Shown here: positions 20,005-29,177 of the stretch, in pieces
How positions within the stretch are numbered: the first letter of the stretch is position 1
How the letters are laid out: every line of letters begins with the position of its first letter
NCBI RefSeq assembly: GCF_010729105.1
Contig: NZ_AP022573.1
Coordinates: 2,294,001 to 2,358,000, forward strand
From: Mycobacterium saskatchewanense
GTDB taxonomy: Bacteria > Actinomycetota > Actinomycetes > Mycobacteriales > Mycobacteriaceae
DNA length: 64,000 nt
Direction: 5' to 3'
Translations under genes and position numbers: made by a program
Notes under the pieces: generated by a model
Databases searched by the model: none
Seen by the model: only the letters and a program-made list of their open reading frames with translations
What the model was told of the DNA's origin: nothing

Positions 20005-20646
20005 TTAAGGCCGGCGTGCGCGGCCCAGCGCCAGCTCCGACACCGGCAACGGCGCCCACAACGGTAGCGTCAGCTCGCGCCGCGACGTGTCGACCTCGAA
20101 GCCGGCACCGACAATCGAGCGCTCGGTATCGCGGTGAGTGTGGCAGTTCCCGAAGAACCTGGGCCACAACGTCGCATCGGCGAGCCGCTGATACCGGCCC
20201 CGCACTCCCGCGCTCGCCACGTGCTCGAGATACCGCAACTCCCCGCCCGGGCGCAGCAGGGAGTAGAGGCGCCGCAGCACACCGTCTGGATCGCGCACCG
20301 AGCACAACACCAGCGAGCACACGATCGCGTCGAATGGATCCTCGCCGCCAAGCCCCTCCGCGCTCTGGTTGGTCACGACGATCGGGACGGGCACGGCGGC
20401 GGCCGCCGCCTCGGCTTGGGCGGCGAGCCGGGGCTCGGGTTCGACGGCCACCACCTGTTCGACCGAGTCGGGGTAGTTGACGAAGTTGGTCCCGACGCCC
20501 GCCCCGACCTCCAGCACGCGCCCGGACAGGCCGGCCAGATTCTCCCGGCGCAGGGCGCGCACCGCCTCGGTTTCGTGTGACGCGACGACGGGCCAGATCC
20601 GCGCGAAAAAGGGGTGGTCGATCTTCACCGCACCGGCCTGCGTCAT
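20005..20646 (-). CDS. Class I SAM-dependent methyltransferase (Rv1147-like)
   Basis: A 213-residue methyltransferase. SAM motif I is RVLEVGAGVGTNF; motif II is VVAVEPEP; then DAIVCSLVLCSVRDPDGVLR and LRPGGELRYLEHV, the UbiE/PE-methyltransferase-like pattern. The C-terminal half is short. ATG 20646 overlaps the TGA of the upstream TetR gene (ATGA), so it is the last gene of an mmpL13-tetR-methyltransferase operon. The substrate is unknown; lipid modification linked to the transporter is an inference from context. Confidence 0.87.
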   Translation of the reverse strand: MTQAGAVKIDHPFFARIWPVVASHETEAVRALRRENLAGLSGRVLEVGAGVGTNFVNYPDSVEQVVAVEPEPRLAAQAEAAAAAVPVPIVVTNQSAEGLGGEDPFDAIVCSLVLCSVRDPDGVLRRLYSLLRPGGELRYLEHVASAGVRGRYQRLADATLWPRFFGNCHTHRDTERSIVGAGFEVDTSRRELTLPLWAPLPVSELALGRARRP

Positions 20647-21350
20647 TTCTGCGGATCCTTCCACCGACGATGTGTGGTCACCCACTCCGCCAACATTTGC
20701 GGCGTGGCATCTGCGTCGCAGTATCCCATTACCACCTGACCACAGAAGACCGAGCACAGCACGCTGTCGGCAAACATCTCGACCTCACCAAAGGGTAAGT
20801 GCGGCTTGGCAATCACCATCGCCGCCACCCCGTGCGCCGCGCTCCACAATCGCAGCGCGACCTTGGTCGGGTCATCGCGCTGGTAGATACCGTCGTCCAT
20901 CAGCCTCCGCACGGTGGCACGCATGTACGTGAAGGCCGAACTGTCGAGTGTCGCGTCCACGCTGCTCCCCGACCGCCATTGCCCCATGGTGGCGATCCGG
21001 TAGAGCTCCGGGTTCTGCGTCGCGAACCGGACATAGGCCAGCCCCTGGGCGCGCAGCACCCCGACCGGTGACGTGTGTTCCACCAGCGCGCGCCGCATCT
21101 CGGAGTCCAGGTTTTCGAAATAGCGCGCGCACACCGCGTCCATCAGGGCTTCTTTGTCGGCGAAATGCAGGTAAATCGAGGGCGGCGTGACGCCGACGCG
21201 CTCGGCCACCGATCGAATCGATACGGAGCGGGCATGCCCGGTCTCCAGCAACAGGCCGGTGGCGGCGTCCAGGATCTCGGCACGGAGCCGCACTCCGGCA
21301 CCCCGCGGGGCCCGCGCCCGGCGCAGTCCCTCGACGGGCCGGCTAACCAA
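20643..21350 (-). CDS. TetR-family regulator inside the mmpL13 operon
   Basis: A 235-residue protein with a TetR HTH at about residues 24-70 (ILDAATGLLLETGHARSVSI, then VAERVGVTPPSIYLHFADKE) and a WHG-type C-terminal domain (YVRFATQNPELYRIATMGQW). The start is taken at TTG 21350, which overlaps the mmpL13 stop by 8 bases; GTG codons further in are possible. It is the middle gene of three overlapping genes, so it probably controls the transporter and itself, perhaps through the palindrome at 23729-23739. Confidence 0.86.
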   Translation of the reverse strand: MVSRPVEGLRRARAPRGAGVRLRAEILDAATGLLLETGHARSVSIRSVAERVGVTPPSIYLHFADKEALMDAVCARYFENLDSEMRRALVEHTSPVGVLRAQGLAYVRFATQNPELYRIATMGQWRSGSSVDATLDSSAFTYMRATVRRLMDDGIYQRDDPTKVALRLWSAAHGVAAMVIAKPHLPFGEVEMFADSVLCSVFCGQVVMGYCDADATPQMLAEWVTTHRRWKDPQK

Positions 21351-23676
21351 TTTTGGTCACCGACTCACTGATTACGCGGCCGTTATGCCGCACCGGCCCG
21401 GCGATCGGCTCGTCGGGGCCGGACGCCGGCGGCAGCCCCTCACTGATACCGAACCGCTCATGCAGCCACACCAGCGGCTTGGGCGCCCACCAGTTCCACC
21501 GGCCCATCACATGCATGAACGCCGGAACCAGCACCATTCGCACCAGCGTGGCATCGGCGAACACGGCCAGCGTCAGTCCCAGGCCGAACATCCGCATGAA
21601 CGACACGTGGGCAGCGATCAGGGCGGCGAAGGACATCGACATCACCAACGCGGCGGCGGTGATCACCCGCCCGGTGCGTGCCACGCCCAGCGCGACACTT
21701 TCGTCGTTCGCGGCATGCGCCTGCGCCCCGCCCACCTTCGCCGGGCGGGCCGCGCCGGACGCGAGCCAGTACTCCCGAATCCGGGACACCAGGAACACCT
21801 CGTAGTCCATGGACAGGCCGAAGGCGATGCAGAACAGCAACACCGGCATGTTGGCCACCAGCGTGCCGCTCGGGGTGGTCCCCAGCGCCCCCAGATGCCC
21901 GTCCTGGAAGATCCACACCAGCGCACCGAACGCCGCCGTCAGCGAGAGGACGTTGCAGAGCAGCGCCTTGACCGGCAGCACCACGCTGCCGGTCAACAGG
22001 AACAGCAGGGCGAAGGTGATGGCGGCCATCAGCCCCAGTACCAGCGGAAGCCGGCCGGTCACGGCGTCGACGCTGTCGCGGTTGACCTGCGCGACGCCGG
22101 CTTTCTCGACGGCCCGCCCGGCCGGCGCGGGCACCTCGCTCAGCTGCCTGAGCTGGGCGTCGGAGGCCTGCGAGAACAGTGGTGCGGTGCTGTTGACCGT
22201 CAGGAACGCGCTGCCGTCGGCCATTCCGGTGGCGCCGGCCGGCGGCCCGACCCGATTGCCGCCGACGAACGTCCCGGTTGGCGCATTCACCGCCGACACG
22301 CCTGGGACGCGCGACAGGTCGGCCGCGTACGGGTCGAGGTCGGCCGGGCTCAGCCCCCGCGCGTCCGGGATGACGACGGGCACGGCCGTCGCGGAATCGT
22401 TGACGAAATTGGTGCGCAGTTGGTCGCCGACCTGATGCGACGACGCGGAGCGCGGTAGCACCCGGTCGTCCGGGAACCCCCACTTGACCCCGGTGAACGG
22501 GAGTCCCAGCAGCACCAGCAGCGCGATGACGGCGATGCCGATCGGCAGCCAGCGGCGCATGACGAACTTGCTCGAGCGGTACCAGAACAGCTCCTCGACG
22601 GGCTTGTGCACGGGCTCCCGCCGGCGCAGCGCCCGGCGCACGAGCCGACGCACGTCCAGCGCGTCGAGCCTCGGGCCGAGCAGCACGATGGCGGCGGGGG
22701 TGATGACGATGGACGCGGTCGCAACGAAGGCGACGGTGGCCACCCCGGCGTAGGCGAACGACTTCAAGAAGTACATCGGGAACAGGGCCGTGGCCGACAT
22801 CGACAGCGCCACGGTCACCGCGGAGAACAGCACCGTGCGGCCCGAGGTGGCCATCGTCCTGATCAACGCCTCTTCCGGGCTGCTGCCGTCGGCCAACTCG
22901 TCGCGATAGCGACTGACGATCAACAACGTGTAGTCGATCGCAAGTGCCAGCCCCAGCGCTGTACTCAGGTTGAGCGCGAAGATCGAGACGTCGGTGGTGA
23001 ACGTGATGAGCCGCAGCACCGTCATCGACCCGACGACGGCCAGCGCTCCGAGGGTCATCGGCAACGCCGCCGCGAGCAGACCACCGAACACCCATACGAG
23101 AACGAAAAAACTCAGCGGGATCGCGATGATCTCCATCACCAGGAGGTCTTCCTGGTTCTGCTTGTTGATCTGCGCATACTGCATCGCCGAGCCACCGGCA
23201 CGGACGGCCACTCCGTCACGGTCGTGCACAAACGCGTCGGACAACTTCTGCGCGTTCTTCTGAGCGTCGTTTTCGCCGCCCTTGAGGTTGACGACGATCA
23301 GGCCCGACTTCCCGTCGGCGCTGGTCAACGTCTTCGCGGTTTGCGGCGGCGCGGTCCACGCCGAGGAGACGTTGTAAACCAGCGGCGACTGTTGGAGATC
23401 GCCGGCCAGCTCGGTGGCCACCTTGCGGGCCTGCACACTGTCGGCCCCCGACGGCGCGGTCACCAGGATCAGCAACTGCTGGCCGCTCTGCCCGAACTTG
23501 TCGGTCAGCACCCGGATCGCGCGGGCCGACTCGGAGTTCGGATCCTGGAAACCGCCCGCCGACAGACTGTCGGCGACCGGGATGCCGAAGACCGCGGCGG
23601 CGACGAAGACCAGGAATCCGATCGCGACGATGCGTCGCGGGGCGGCGATGGCCAGTCGAGCGATCCGCTGCAGCAT
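21343..23676 (-). CDS. mmpL13: MmpL13-type RND lipid transporter, single intact ORF
   Basis: A 777-residue transporter with two repeats of six membrane helices. The RND/MMPL signature with the proton-relay Asp-Tyr is visible in both halves: ALGLALAIDYTLLIVSRYRD and AFGLSMDYEVFLVSRIREYW. Two extracytoplasmic loops of about 140-170 residues follow TM1 and TM7. ATG 23676 follows GGAAGG by 6 bases and is preferred over the TTG at 23703. In M. tuberculosis this locus is annotated as two pieces, mmpL13a and mmpL13b (from memory); here it is uninterrupted. Cargo unknown. Confidence 0.92.
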   Translation of the reverse strand: MLQRIARLAIAAPRRIVAIGFLVFVAAAVFGIPVADSLSAGGFQDPNSESARAIRVLTDKFGQSGQQLLILVTAPSGADSVQARKVATELAGDLQQSPLVYNVSSAWTAPPQTAKTLTSADGKSGLIVVNLKGGENDAQKNAQKLSDAFVHDRDGVAVRAGGSAMQYAQINKQNQEDLLVMEIIAIPLSFFVLVWVFGGLLAAALPMTLGALAVVGSMTVLRLITFTTDVSIFALNLSTALGLALAIDYTLLIVSRYRDELADGSSPEEALIRTMATSGRTVLFSAVTVALSMSATALFPMYFLKSFAYAGVATVAFVATASIVITPAAIVLLGPRLDALDVRRLVRRALRRREPVHKPVEELFWYRSSKFVMRRWLPIGIAVIALLVLLGLPFTGVKWGFPDDRVLPRSASSHQVGDQLRTNFVNDSATAVPVVIPDARGLSPADLDPYAADLSRVPGVSAVNAPTGTFVGGNRVGPPAGATGMADGSAFLTVNSTAPLFSQASDAQLRQLSEVPAPAGRAVEKAGVAQVNRDSVDAVTGRLPLVLGLMAAITFALLFLLTGSVVLPVKALLCNVLSLTAAFGALVWIFQDGHLGALGTTPSGTLVANMPVLLFCIAFGLSMDYEVFLVSRIREYWLASGAARPAKVGGAQAHAANDESVALGVARTGRVITAAALVMSMSFAALIAAHVSFMRMFGLGLTLAVFADATLVRMVLVPAFMHVMGRWNWWAPKPLVWLHERFGISEGLPPASGPDEPIAGPVRHNGRVISESVTKIG

Positions 23677-23980
23677 GTCCAGCCCTTCCGCCGCCGTTGC
23701 CAAACGCGCTGGCCGCTTGCTAATTCGCGATAACTTATCAACGCTAACTTACAGGCGTCAAACAACGCCTCCCCTAAGCACGGCGACAAGCGGATCCCGG
23801 TTCAAGGCATTTTCAAACCGGCGCGACGGTAAGAGTCCGGCCAGAAAAATATGCCGCGAATAAGCCGCCGGGGCTGGGATCGCGGGCAAGACCGCGAAAA
23901 ACCTACCCGCCGGTAAATTGCCATCATTTTCCGAATCGAGACTCAAAGATTCCTTAGAGGCGACCCATACGCTCAGTGTC
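23677..23980. other. Intergenic region upstream of mmpL13 and of the small ORFs
   Basis: About 300 bases of lower GC than the neighbours, without a supportable gene. It contains the palindrome GATAACTTATC and a second TAACTTA copy at 23745-23751, and presumably the divergent promoters for the mmpL13 operon (left) and for the small ORFs (right). Confidence 0.45.
23729..23739. promoter_or_regulatory. Candidate TetR operator upstream of mmpL13
   Basis: GATAACTTATC is a perfect palindrome around a central C, 53 bases upstream of the mmpL13 start, and TAACTTA recurs 14 bases further on. An operator for the TetR encoded in this operon is the simplest reading; this is inference. Confidence 0.35.
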
Positions 23981-24112
23981 ATGTGGATCGACGACACGAG
24001 TGCCGACGTCATCAAGGCTGACTTCGAGGCCCTCTACCACGGGGACGTGTTGGTGGAAGGCCTGACGTCAGAACAGTTCGACGAGTACCAGCCACTGCCG
24101 ACGGCGAGTTGA
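23981..24112 (+). CDS. 43-residue acidic small protein
   Basis: ATG 23981 to TGA 24112 encodes an acidic peptide beginning MWIDDTSADVIKADFEALYH and ending DEYQPLPTAS. It has no cysteine, signal peptide or membrane segment. The ribosome site is weak (TTAGAGG about 25 bases upstream). The frame stays open upstream to 23918. It is followed after 8 bases by a 20-codon ORF and then a perfect hairpin, which gives the arrangement of a tiny operon. I do not recognise the family. It could be a small regulatory protein or a precursor peptide, but no modifying enzyme is adjacent. Confidence 0.5.
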   Translation: MWIDDTSADVIKADFEALYHGDVLVEGLTSEQFDEYQPLPTAS

Positions 24113-24120
24113 GGTAAATC

Positions 24121-24183
24121 ATGAGCATGCTTGCACGGTTACTAATGGCCGAACCCGCCGTCAGCCGGTGGTTCCGCCGCTAG
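24121..24183 (+). CDS. 20-residue basic peptide ORF
   Basis: ATG 24121 to TAG 24183 encodes 20 residues (MSMLARLLMAEPAVSRWFRR): hydrophobic first half, basic aromatic end, amphipathic. TGAGGT lies 8 bases upstream, overlapping the stop of the preceding 43-residue ORF. It ends 12 bases before the hairpin at 24196. Too short to be sure from sequence alone. Confidence 0.35.
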   Translation: MSMLARLLMAEPAVSRWFRR

Positions 24184-24195
24184 GCGACCTCACCC

Positions 24196-24236
24196 ATAAC
24201 GAAAGCCCCCCGCGCAACGCGGGGGGCTTTCGTTAT
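24196..24236. terminator. Perfect 19-bp hairpin, bidirectional terminator
   Basis: ATAACGAAAGCCCCCCGCG (24196-24214) is followed by CAA and its exact reverse complement (24218-24236). The stem is 19 base pairs with a GC-rich core and an AT-rich foot ending in CTTTCGTTAT, so it can end transcripts from both sides: the small ORFs from the left and the SDR gene (stop 24247) from the right. Confidence 0.88.
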
Positions 24237-24246
24237 GCCGACTTAC

Positions 24247-24999
24247 TCAGCGGGGCGCCATGCGGATGGCGCCGTCCAGGCGGATAACCTCGCCGTTGAG
24301 CATCGGGTTCTCGATGATGTGCACGGCCAGAGCGCCGTACTCGTCGGGGTCGCCCAGGCGGGCGGGATGCGGCACCTGCTTGCCGAGCGATTTCTGCGCC
24401 TCCTCCGGCAGCGAGCCCAGCAACGGCGTCTTGAACAACCCGGGCGCGATGGTCACCACCCGAATCAGCTCGCGGGACAGGTCGCGCGCGATCGGCAGGG
24501 TCATGCCGACCACTCCGCCCTTGGAGGCCGAGTAGGCGGCCTGGCCGATCTGGCCGTCGAACGCAGCGACCGAGGCGGTGTTGATGATGACGCCCCGCTC
24601 CTCACCGAGCGGCTCCGTCTTGGCGATGCGCTCGGCCGCCAGCCGCAACACGTTGAACGTGCCGATCAGGTTGACCTCCACGACCTTCCGGAACCCCGCC
24701 AGCGGGAAAGGGCCGTCCTTGGACAGCGTCTTGATGGCGTTACCGATGCCGGCACAGTTGACGTTGATCCGCACCGGGCCCAGCGACTCGGCAGTGTCCA
24801 GGGCCTTGGTGACGCCGGCCTCGTCGGTCACGTCGGTCTGCGCGAAGTGCGCGCGGTCGCCGAGTTCGCGAACGGCCTCTTCGCCCCGCAGGTCCAGCAC
24901 CACCACTTGAGCGCCGGCGTCCAGGAGCCGCTTGGTGGTGGCCAGGCCCAGGCCTGACGCGCCCCCGGTGACGACTGCTACGGCGTCTCTGATCTCCAT
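24247..24999 (-). CDS. SDR dehydrogenase, 3-hydroxyacyl-CoA dehydrogenase type 2 (HSD10-like)
   Basis: A 250-residue classical [15 protein letters not shown] (NAD loop), acidic VVLDLRGE for NAD preference, NCAGIGNA, catalytic Ser in INTASVAAF and YSASKGG. The segment [20 protein letters not shown] is typical of HSD10-like enzymes of beta-oxidation. The start is ATG 24999 with GGGAAGGG upstream. It lies downstream of mcr on the same strand with a 39-base gap that carries a palindrome. It corresponds to Rv1144. Confidence 0.9.
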   Translation of the reverse strand: MEIRDAVAVVTGGASGLGLATTKRLLDAGAQVVVLDLRGEEAVRELGDRAHFAQTDVTDEAGVTKALDTAESLGPVRINVNCAGIGNAIKTLSKDGPFPLAGFRKVVEVNLIGTFNVLRLAAERIAKTEPLGEERGVIINTASVAAFDGQIGQAAYSASKGGVVGMTLPIARDLSRELIRVVTIAPGLFKTPLLGSLPEEAQKSLGKQVPHPARLGDPDEYGALAVHIIENPMLNGEVIRLDGAIRMAPR

Positions 25000-25020
25000 C
25001 CGAACCCTTCCCAATCCAGC

Positions 25021-25034
25021 CAACCAGTTGGTTG
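25021..25034. promoter_or_regulatory. Palindrome CAACC-N4-GGTTG between mcr and the HSD10-like SDR
   Basis: CAACCAGTTGGTTG, extended by one matching base on each side, lies 22 bases upstream of the SDR start. The same arms with a 4-base spacer recur upstream of the thiolase gene (34427-34440). It is probably a repressor site, and it implies that the SDR can be transcribed apart from mcr. Confidence 0.5.
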
Positions 25035-25038
25035 GTGA

Positions 25039-26121
25039 CTATACCCAGTCGCTCAGGACCGCTTCGATGTCGGCTGCCGGCGCCGCCGGCCGCGGGGTCT
25101 CCGGCGCGGTGCGGGAGAACCGCGGCGCGGGCAGCGGCTGCAGGCCGCCGTTCACCTCGTAGAAGGTGTTGCGCTCGGTGATGTGCGGTTCGGTCTGTAC
25201 CTCGCCGAACGCCAGCACCGGCGTCACGCATGCGTCGGAATCGGCGAACACCTTGGCCCAGTGGTCGCGATCGTGCTTGGCGAAGGTCTCGGTCAGAGCG
25301 GCCCGCAACTCGGGCCAGCGGGCGACGTCGTTCTGCGCGGGCAGCTGGGCGCCCTCGAGCCCCAGGCCGGCGAGCATGGCCGCATAGAACTGCGGCTCGA
25401 TGGCGCCGACGGCGACGTAGCGGCCGTCGGCGCACTCGTAGGTGTCGTAGTACGGCGCGCCGCCGTCAAGCATGTTGGTGCCCCGGACGTCGGACCACAG
25501 TCCGGAGGCACGCATCTGCCACATCATCTGGATCAGCACGCTGGAGCCGTCGACCATCGCGGCGTCGATGACCTGACCCTTGCCGGAGACCTGCCGTTCC
25601 CACAACGCCGAGAGGATGCCGACCAACAGGAACATCGAGCCACCGCCGAAGTCGCCGACCAGGTTCAGCGGCGGAACCGGCCGCTCGTTCGCCCGGCCGA
25701 TGGCGTGCAGGATCCCGTTGAGCGAGATGTAGTTGATGTCGTGGCCGGCTTGCTGACTGCGCGGGCCGGCCTGCCCCCAGCCGGTCATCCGCGCGTAGAT
25801 CAGCCGGTCGTTGACCTCGGCGCACTGCTCGGGGCCGAGGCCGAGCCGCTCGGTGACGCCGGGCCGGTAGCCCTCGATCAACACGTCGGCCTTGGCCACG
25901 AGCGCGAGGACGAGTTTGCGGCCCTCCTCGGATTTGAGGTCGGCGGTCACGATGCGCCGGTTGCGCAGCATCGCGTCCTTCACGGCGCCGCTGGGCCCCT
26001 TCGAAGGACGGTCGATGCGAACCACGTCCGCGCCGAGATCTCCCAGGATCATCGCGGCATGCGGACCGGGACCGATGCCAGCCAACTCGACAACCCGCAG
26101 CCCATTCAACGGTCCAGCCAT
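25039..26121 (-). CDS. mcr: Alpha-methylacyl-CoA racemase (CoA-transferase family III)
   Basis: A 360-residue enzyme that interconverts R- and S-2-methylacyl-CoA so that branched chains, including cholesterol side chains, can enter beta-oxidation. Features: [20 protein letters not shown] with the catalytic His region, [44 protein letters not shown], and [20 protein letters not shown]. The start is ATG 26121; the frame stays open for more than 200 codons upstream but that is non-coding antisense. It is divergent from the enoyl-CoA hydratase gene at 26213. It corresponds to Rv1143. Confidence 0.95.
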   Translation of the reverse strand: MAGPLNGLRVVELAGIGPGPHAAMILGDLGADVVRIDRPSKGPSGAVKDAMLRNRRIVTADLKSEEGRKLVLALVAKADVLIEGYRPGVTERLGLGPEQCAEVNDRLIYARMTGWGQAGPRSQQAGHDINYISLNGILHAIGRANERPVPPLNLVGDFGGGSMFLLVGILSALWERQVSGKGQVIDAAMVDGSSVLIQMMWQMRASGLWSDVRGTNMLDGGAPYYDTYECADGRYVAVGAIEPQFYAAMLAGLGLEGAQLPAQNDVARWPELRAALTETFAKHDRDHWAKVFADSDACVTPVLAFGEVQTEPHITERNTFYEVNGGLQPLPAPRFSRTAPETPRPAAPAADIEAVLSDWV

Positions 26122-26212
26122 GATGTTCCGACCTTTCGTCCGCACCGACGTCGTTGGCATCTTCTCAGCCGCGGTCGACGGCCGCGCAGCCCGGTCACCT
26201 AATCTGAGGCCC

Positions 26213-27025
26213 ATGCCGGATTCTGGAATCGCCACCCTTGCACCCGTCGCGGGCCTCGACGTCACGCTGACCGACGGCGTGCTGTCGGTGACCATCAACC
26301 GCCCGGACAGCCTGAATTCGCTGACCGTTCCGGTGATCACCGGGATCGCCGATGCGATGGAACGCGCTGCCACCGACCCGGACGTCAGGGTGGTCCGCCT
26401 CGGCGGGGCCGGCCGCGGCTTCTGCTCCGGGGCGGGCATCAGCGCCGACGACACGTCCACGGGCGGCGGCATCCCGCCGGACGACATCGTCCTGGAGATC
26501 AACCGGCTCATCCGCGCCATCGCCGCGCTGCCGCACCCGGTGGTGGCCGCCGTCCGGGGCCCGGCGGCCGGCGTGGGCGTATCGCTCGCCCTGGCATGTG
26601 ACGTGGTGTTGGCTTCGGACGCAGCGTTTTTCATGCTTGCCTTCACGAAGATCGGGCTGATGCCCGACGGCGGCGCGTCGGCGTTGGTCGCGGCCGCGGT
26701 CGGCCGCATCCGCGCGATGCGGATGGCCCTGCTGCCCGAGCGGTTGCCGGCCGCCGAGGCGCTCTCGTGGGGCCTGGTCACCGCGGTCTACCCCGCGGAT
26801 GGCTTCGACGCCGAGGTGGACAAGGTGGTCGGCAGGCTGTTGGCGGGTCCGGCGGTGGCGTTCGCCAAGACCAAACACGCCATCAACGCGGCCACGCTCA
26901 CCGAATTGGATCCGGCCCTGGAGCGCGAGTTCGAGGGGCAGACACGCCTCTTGGTGTCGCACGATTTCAAAGAGGGCACCACCGCCTTCCAGGAACGCCG
27001 CGCGCCGAACTTCGCCGATCGCTGA
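26213..27025 (+). CDS. Enoyl-CoA hydratase/isomerase family protein
   Basis: A 270-residue crotonase-fold enzyme. The CoA-oxyanion loops are [14 protein letters not shown] and [20 protein letters not shown], followed by [20 protein letters not shown]. The position that carries the second catalytic Glu in hydratases reads Asp-Gly (MPDGG), which is more like the isomerase or PaaG-type members, so hydratase activity is not assured. ATG 26213 has no clear ribosome site. It is divergent from mcr across 91 bases. It corresponds to echA10/echA11 of M. tuberculosis. Confidence 0.88.
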   Translation: MPDSGIATLAPVAGLDVTLTDGVLSVTINRPDSLNSLTVPVITGIADAMERAATDPDVRVVRLGGAGRGFCSGAGISADDTSTGGGIPPDDIVLEINRLIRAIAALPHPVVAAVRGPAAGVGVSLALACDVVLASDAAFFMLAFTKIGLMPDGGASALVAAAVGRIRAMRMALLPERLPAAEALSWGLVTAVYPADGFDAEVDKVVGRLLAGPAVAFAKTKHAINAATLTELDPALEREFEGQTRLLVSHDFKEGTTAFQERRAPNFADR

Positions 27026-27110
27026 GTTCCCACGCTTACCGGTGGGCAGAGGCGGTAACCCCTCCTTGACGTCGGATCCCTACGACTGACCCGCGAGGAA
27101 CGGAGAACCG

Positions 27111-28448
27111 ATGGCTCAACAGGTGCGCTGCCTGGTGACCGGGGCGACCGGTTACATCGGCGGCCGGCTCGTGCCGCGACTGCTGGACGAGGGCCATCAG
27201 GTTCGCGCGCTGGCCCGCACGCCGGACAAGTTGGCCGGCGTGCCGTGGCGAGACCGGGCGGAGGTCGCCCGGGGCGACCTGGGCGACGCCGATTCGCTGG
27301 TCGCGGCGTTCGACGGCATCGACGTCGTGTACTACCTGGTTCACTCGATGGGCTTGGCGAAGGATTTCGCCGACGAGGAGGCTCGCTCGGCCCGCAACGT
27401 CGTGACGGCCGCGTCGCGCGCCGGGGTGCGCCGGGTGGTGTACCTGAGTGGGCTGCATCCCGAGGGTCGCAGACTGTCGCCGCACCTCGAGTCGCGCCGG
27501 GCCGTCGGCGAGGCCCTCATCGACTCCGGGATCGAGACCGTCGTGCTGCAGGCGGGGGTCGTCGTCGGCTCGGGCTCGGCTTCGTTCGAGATGATCCGCC
27601 ACCTGACCGACCGGTTGCCGGTGATGACCACGCCGAAATGGGTGCACAACAGGATCCAGCCGATCGCGGTGCGCGACGTGCTGCATTACCTGGTCGCCGC
27701 GGCGACGGCACCCGTCCCGTCCTCGCGGACGTGGGACATCGGCGGCCCCGACGTCCTCGAATACGGCGACATGATGCGGGTTTACGCCGACGTGGCGGGG
27801 CTGGGCAGGCGCCACCTGATCGTGCTGCCGTTCTTGACGCCGACGATCGCCAGCCTCTGGATCGGTGCGGTCACCCCGATCCCGCCGGGGCTGGCACGGC
27901 CACTGATCGAGTCGCTGGAATGCGATGCGGTGATGCGCAACCACGACGTCGACAGCATCATCGAACCGCCGCCCGGCGGCCTGATCGCATATCGGCGCGC
28001 CGTCGAGTTGGCGCTCGACCGGGCCAAACGCGGGCTGCCCGACGCCACCTGGTCCTCGCTGCGGACCGAACCGGCCGCAGCGCTGCCCAGCGACCCCGAC
28101 TGGGCCGGCGAAATCGTCTACACCGACGAGCGGTCGGCAACCACCTCCGCCCCGCCCGAGGAGGTCTGGAAGGCCGCGGAGGATGCCGTCAGGTCCCGGC
28201 CGGTCTTCCAGGTCCAGGAGCGCGCGGCAGGAACCCTGTTGCGGCTGCGCTCCACCCGGAGGGCGCCGGGACGGGAATGGCTCGAGATCACCGTCGCGCC
28301 GCAGGACGGTCACGGCACCCGGTACACCCAGCGCTCCATTTTCCTGCCGAGCGGCGTGCCCGGCCGGGCGTACTGGTTCTTCGCGCGCCCGGCCCACACC
28401 GCCGCGATGCGGGCGCTGACCCGCGAGGTTGTCGGTTCGACCGGATAG
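27111..28448 (+). CDS. Atypical SDR (NmrA-like NAD(P)-binding) fused to DUF2867
   Basis: The first about 300 residues are an atypical SDR with the glycine motif VTGATGYIGGRL, VDVVYYLVHS-like IDVVYYLVHSMG and VVYLSGLHPEG. The last about 140 residues, from the DERSATTSAPPEEVW region on, form a DUF2867/SRPBCC-like domain (RLRSTRRAPGREWLEITVAP; YWFFARPAH). Such proteins are thought to act on membrane lipids or quinones, but no substrate is established. GGAACGGAG precedes ATG 27111. It is a paralogue of the SDR at 29174-30319. Confidence 0.83.
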   Translation: MAQQVRCLVTGATGYIGGRLVPRLLDEGHQVRALARTPDKLAGVPWRDRAEVARGDLGDADSLVAAFDGIDVVYYLVHSMGLAKDFADEEARSARNVVTAASRAGVRRVVYLSGLHPEGRRLSPHLESRRAVGEALIDSGIETVVLQAGVVVGSGSASFEMIRHLTDRLPVMTTPKWVHNRIQPIAVRDVLHYLVAAATAPVPSSRTWDIGGPDVLEYGDMMRVYADVAGLGRRHLIVLPFLTPTIASLWIGAVTPIPPGLARPLIESLECDAVMRNHDVDSIIEPPPGGLIAYRRAVELALDRAKRGLPDATWSSLRTEPAAALPSDPDWAGEIVYTDERSATTSAPPEEVWKAAEDAVRSRPVFQVQERAAGTLLRLRSTRRAPGREWLEITVAPQDGHGTRYTQRSIFLPSGVPGRAYWFFARPAHTAAMRALTREVVGSTG

Positions 28449-28454
28449 CAGGCG

Positions 28455-29177
28455 TCAGACCCCGAACATCGGGGGCAGCACCAGCACCATGATCAGGCCC
28501 CACACCAGGTGCGTGAGCATCGGCGCCAGGACACCACCGGTCGCCCGGCGCTCGAATGCGCACACCGTTCCCAAGATGATCGCGGCGAAGCCCAGCATGG
28601 GGTTGCCGCTGGCGAGCGTCGCGCACGTGTAGAGGACGGTCGAAATGACGACGGGGTGGTAGCGCCCCAGGGCGGTGTAGAGCGCGCCGCGAAAGAACAC
28701 TTCCTCGGCGACGCCATTGACGAGGGTGATCACCACGATCACCGGGTACCACCCGTGGTGCGCGTAGAGCAGCACCCGGGTGATCAGCTCCGCGACCGGC
28801 GTGATCTGCCGGACGATCAGCCCGCCGACGACGAAAGCTCCGCCCAGCAGCAGGCCGACCGTCGTCCCGGTGATGACCGGTCGCTGGTTGCGGCCGCGCC
28901 AGCAGATGCCGCCCAGGTGCAGGGGGCCCGAGACGAAGCCGCCGGCGAACCACACCCCCGCCAGCGCAAGCGTCAGCCAGTAGAAGGTCGACTCGCCCGG
29001 ATGGACCCGCAGCGAACAGCCCAGCACAGCCGCGCCGATGACAAGGGTGGCTACGACAATGACGCGTCGTCGTCGCACCACGCCGGGCGGCTCGTTGTGC
29101 CGGGGGGCGACATTGGTCGCCGCGCGCCACAACTCGGCCAGGGCGCTGCCGTGGACCGGTGTGGTGGACCCGCTCAC
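28455..29177 (-). CDS. CPBP-family intramembrane metalloprotease (CAAX protease-like)
   Basis: A 240-residue membrane protein with about six hydrophobic segments. The CPBP/Abi signature is clear: GVAEEVFFRGALYTAL (the Glu-Glu and Arg pair), a middle conserved segment LASGNPMLGFAAIILG, and HLVWGLIM with the metal-binding histidine. GTG 29177 overlaps the TGA of the upstream SDR gene (GTGA), so the two are coupled; a GTG at 29186 is an alternative. It corresponds to Rv1140 by order. The prenylcysteine-methyltransferase-like gene 2 kb away makes prenyl-type chemistry tempting, but this is inference only. Confidence 0.86.
   Translation of the reverse strand: MSGSTTPVHGSALAELWRAATNVAPRHNEPPGVVRRRRVIVVATLVIGAAVLGCSLRVHPGESTFYWLTLALAGVWFAGGFVSGPLHLGGICWRGRNQRPVITGTTVGLLLGGAFVVGGLIVRQITPVAELITRVLLYAHHGWYPVIVVITLVNGVAEEVFFRGALYTALGRYHPVVISTVLYTCATLASGNPMLGFAAIILGTVCAFERRATGGVLAPMLTHLVWGLIMVLVLPPMFGV

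Noticed and set aside
23981..24183. Mycofactocin-like or lanthipeptide precursor
   Set aside because: No conserved C-terminal Val-Tyr, no cysteines, and no radical-SAM or LanM-type gene nearby, so I leave the two ORFs unassigned.
25039..26781. A 580-residue version of the racemase with a long N-terminal extension
   Set aside because: The extra 220 residues are antisense to the enoyl-CoA hydratase and show no similarity; the family start [13 protein letters not shown] at 26121 gives the normal 360 residues.
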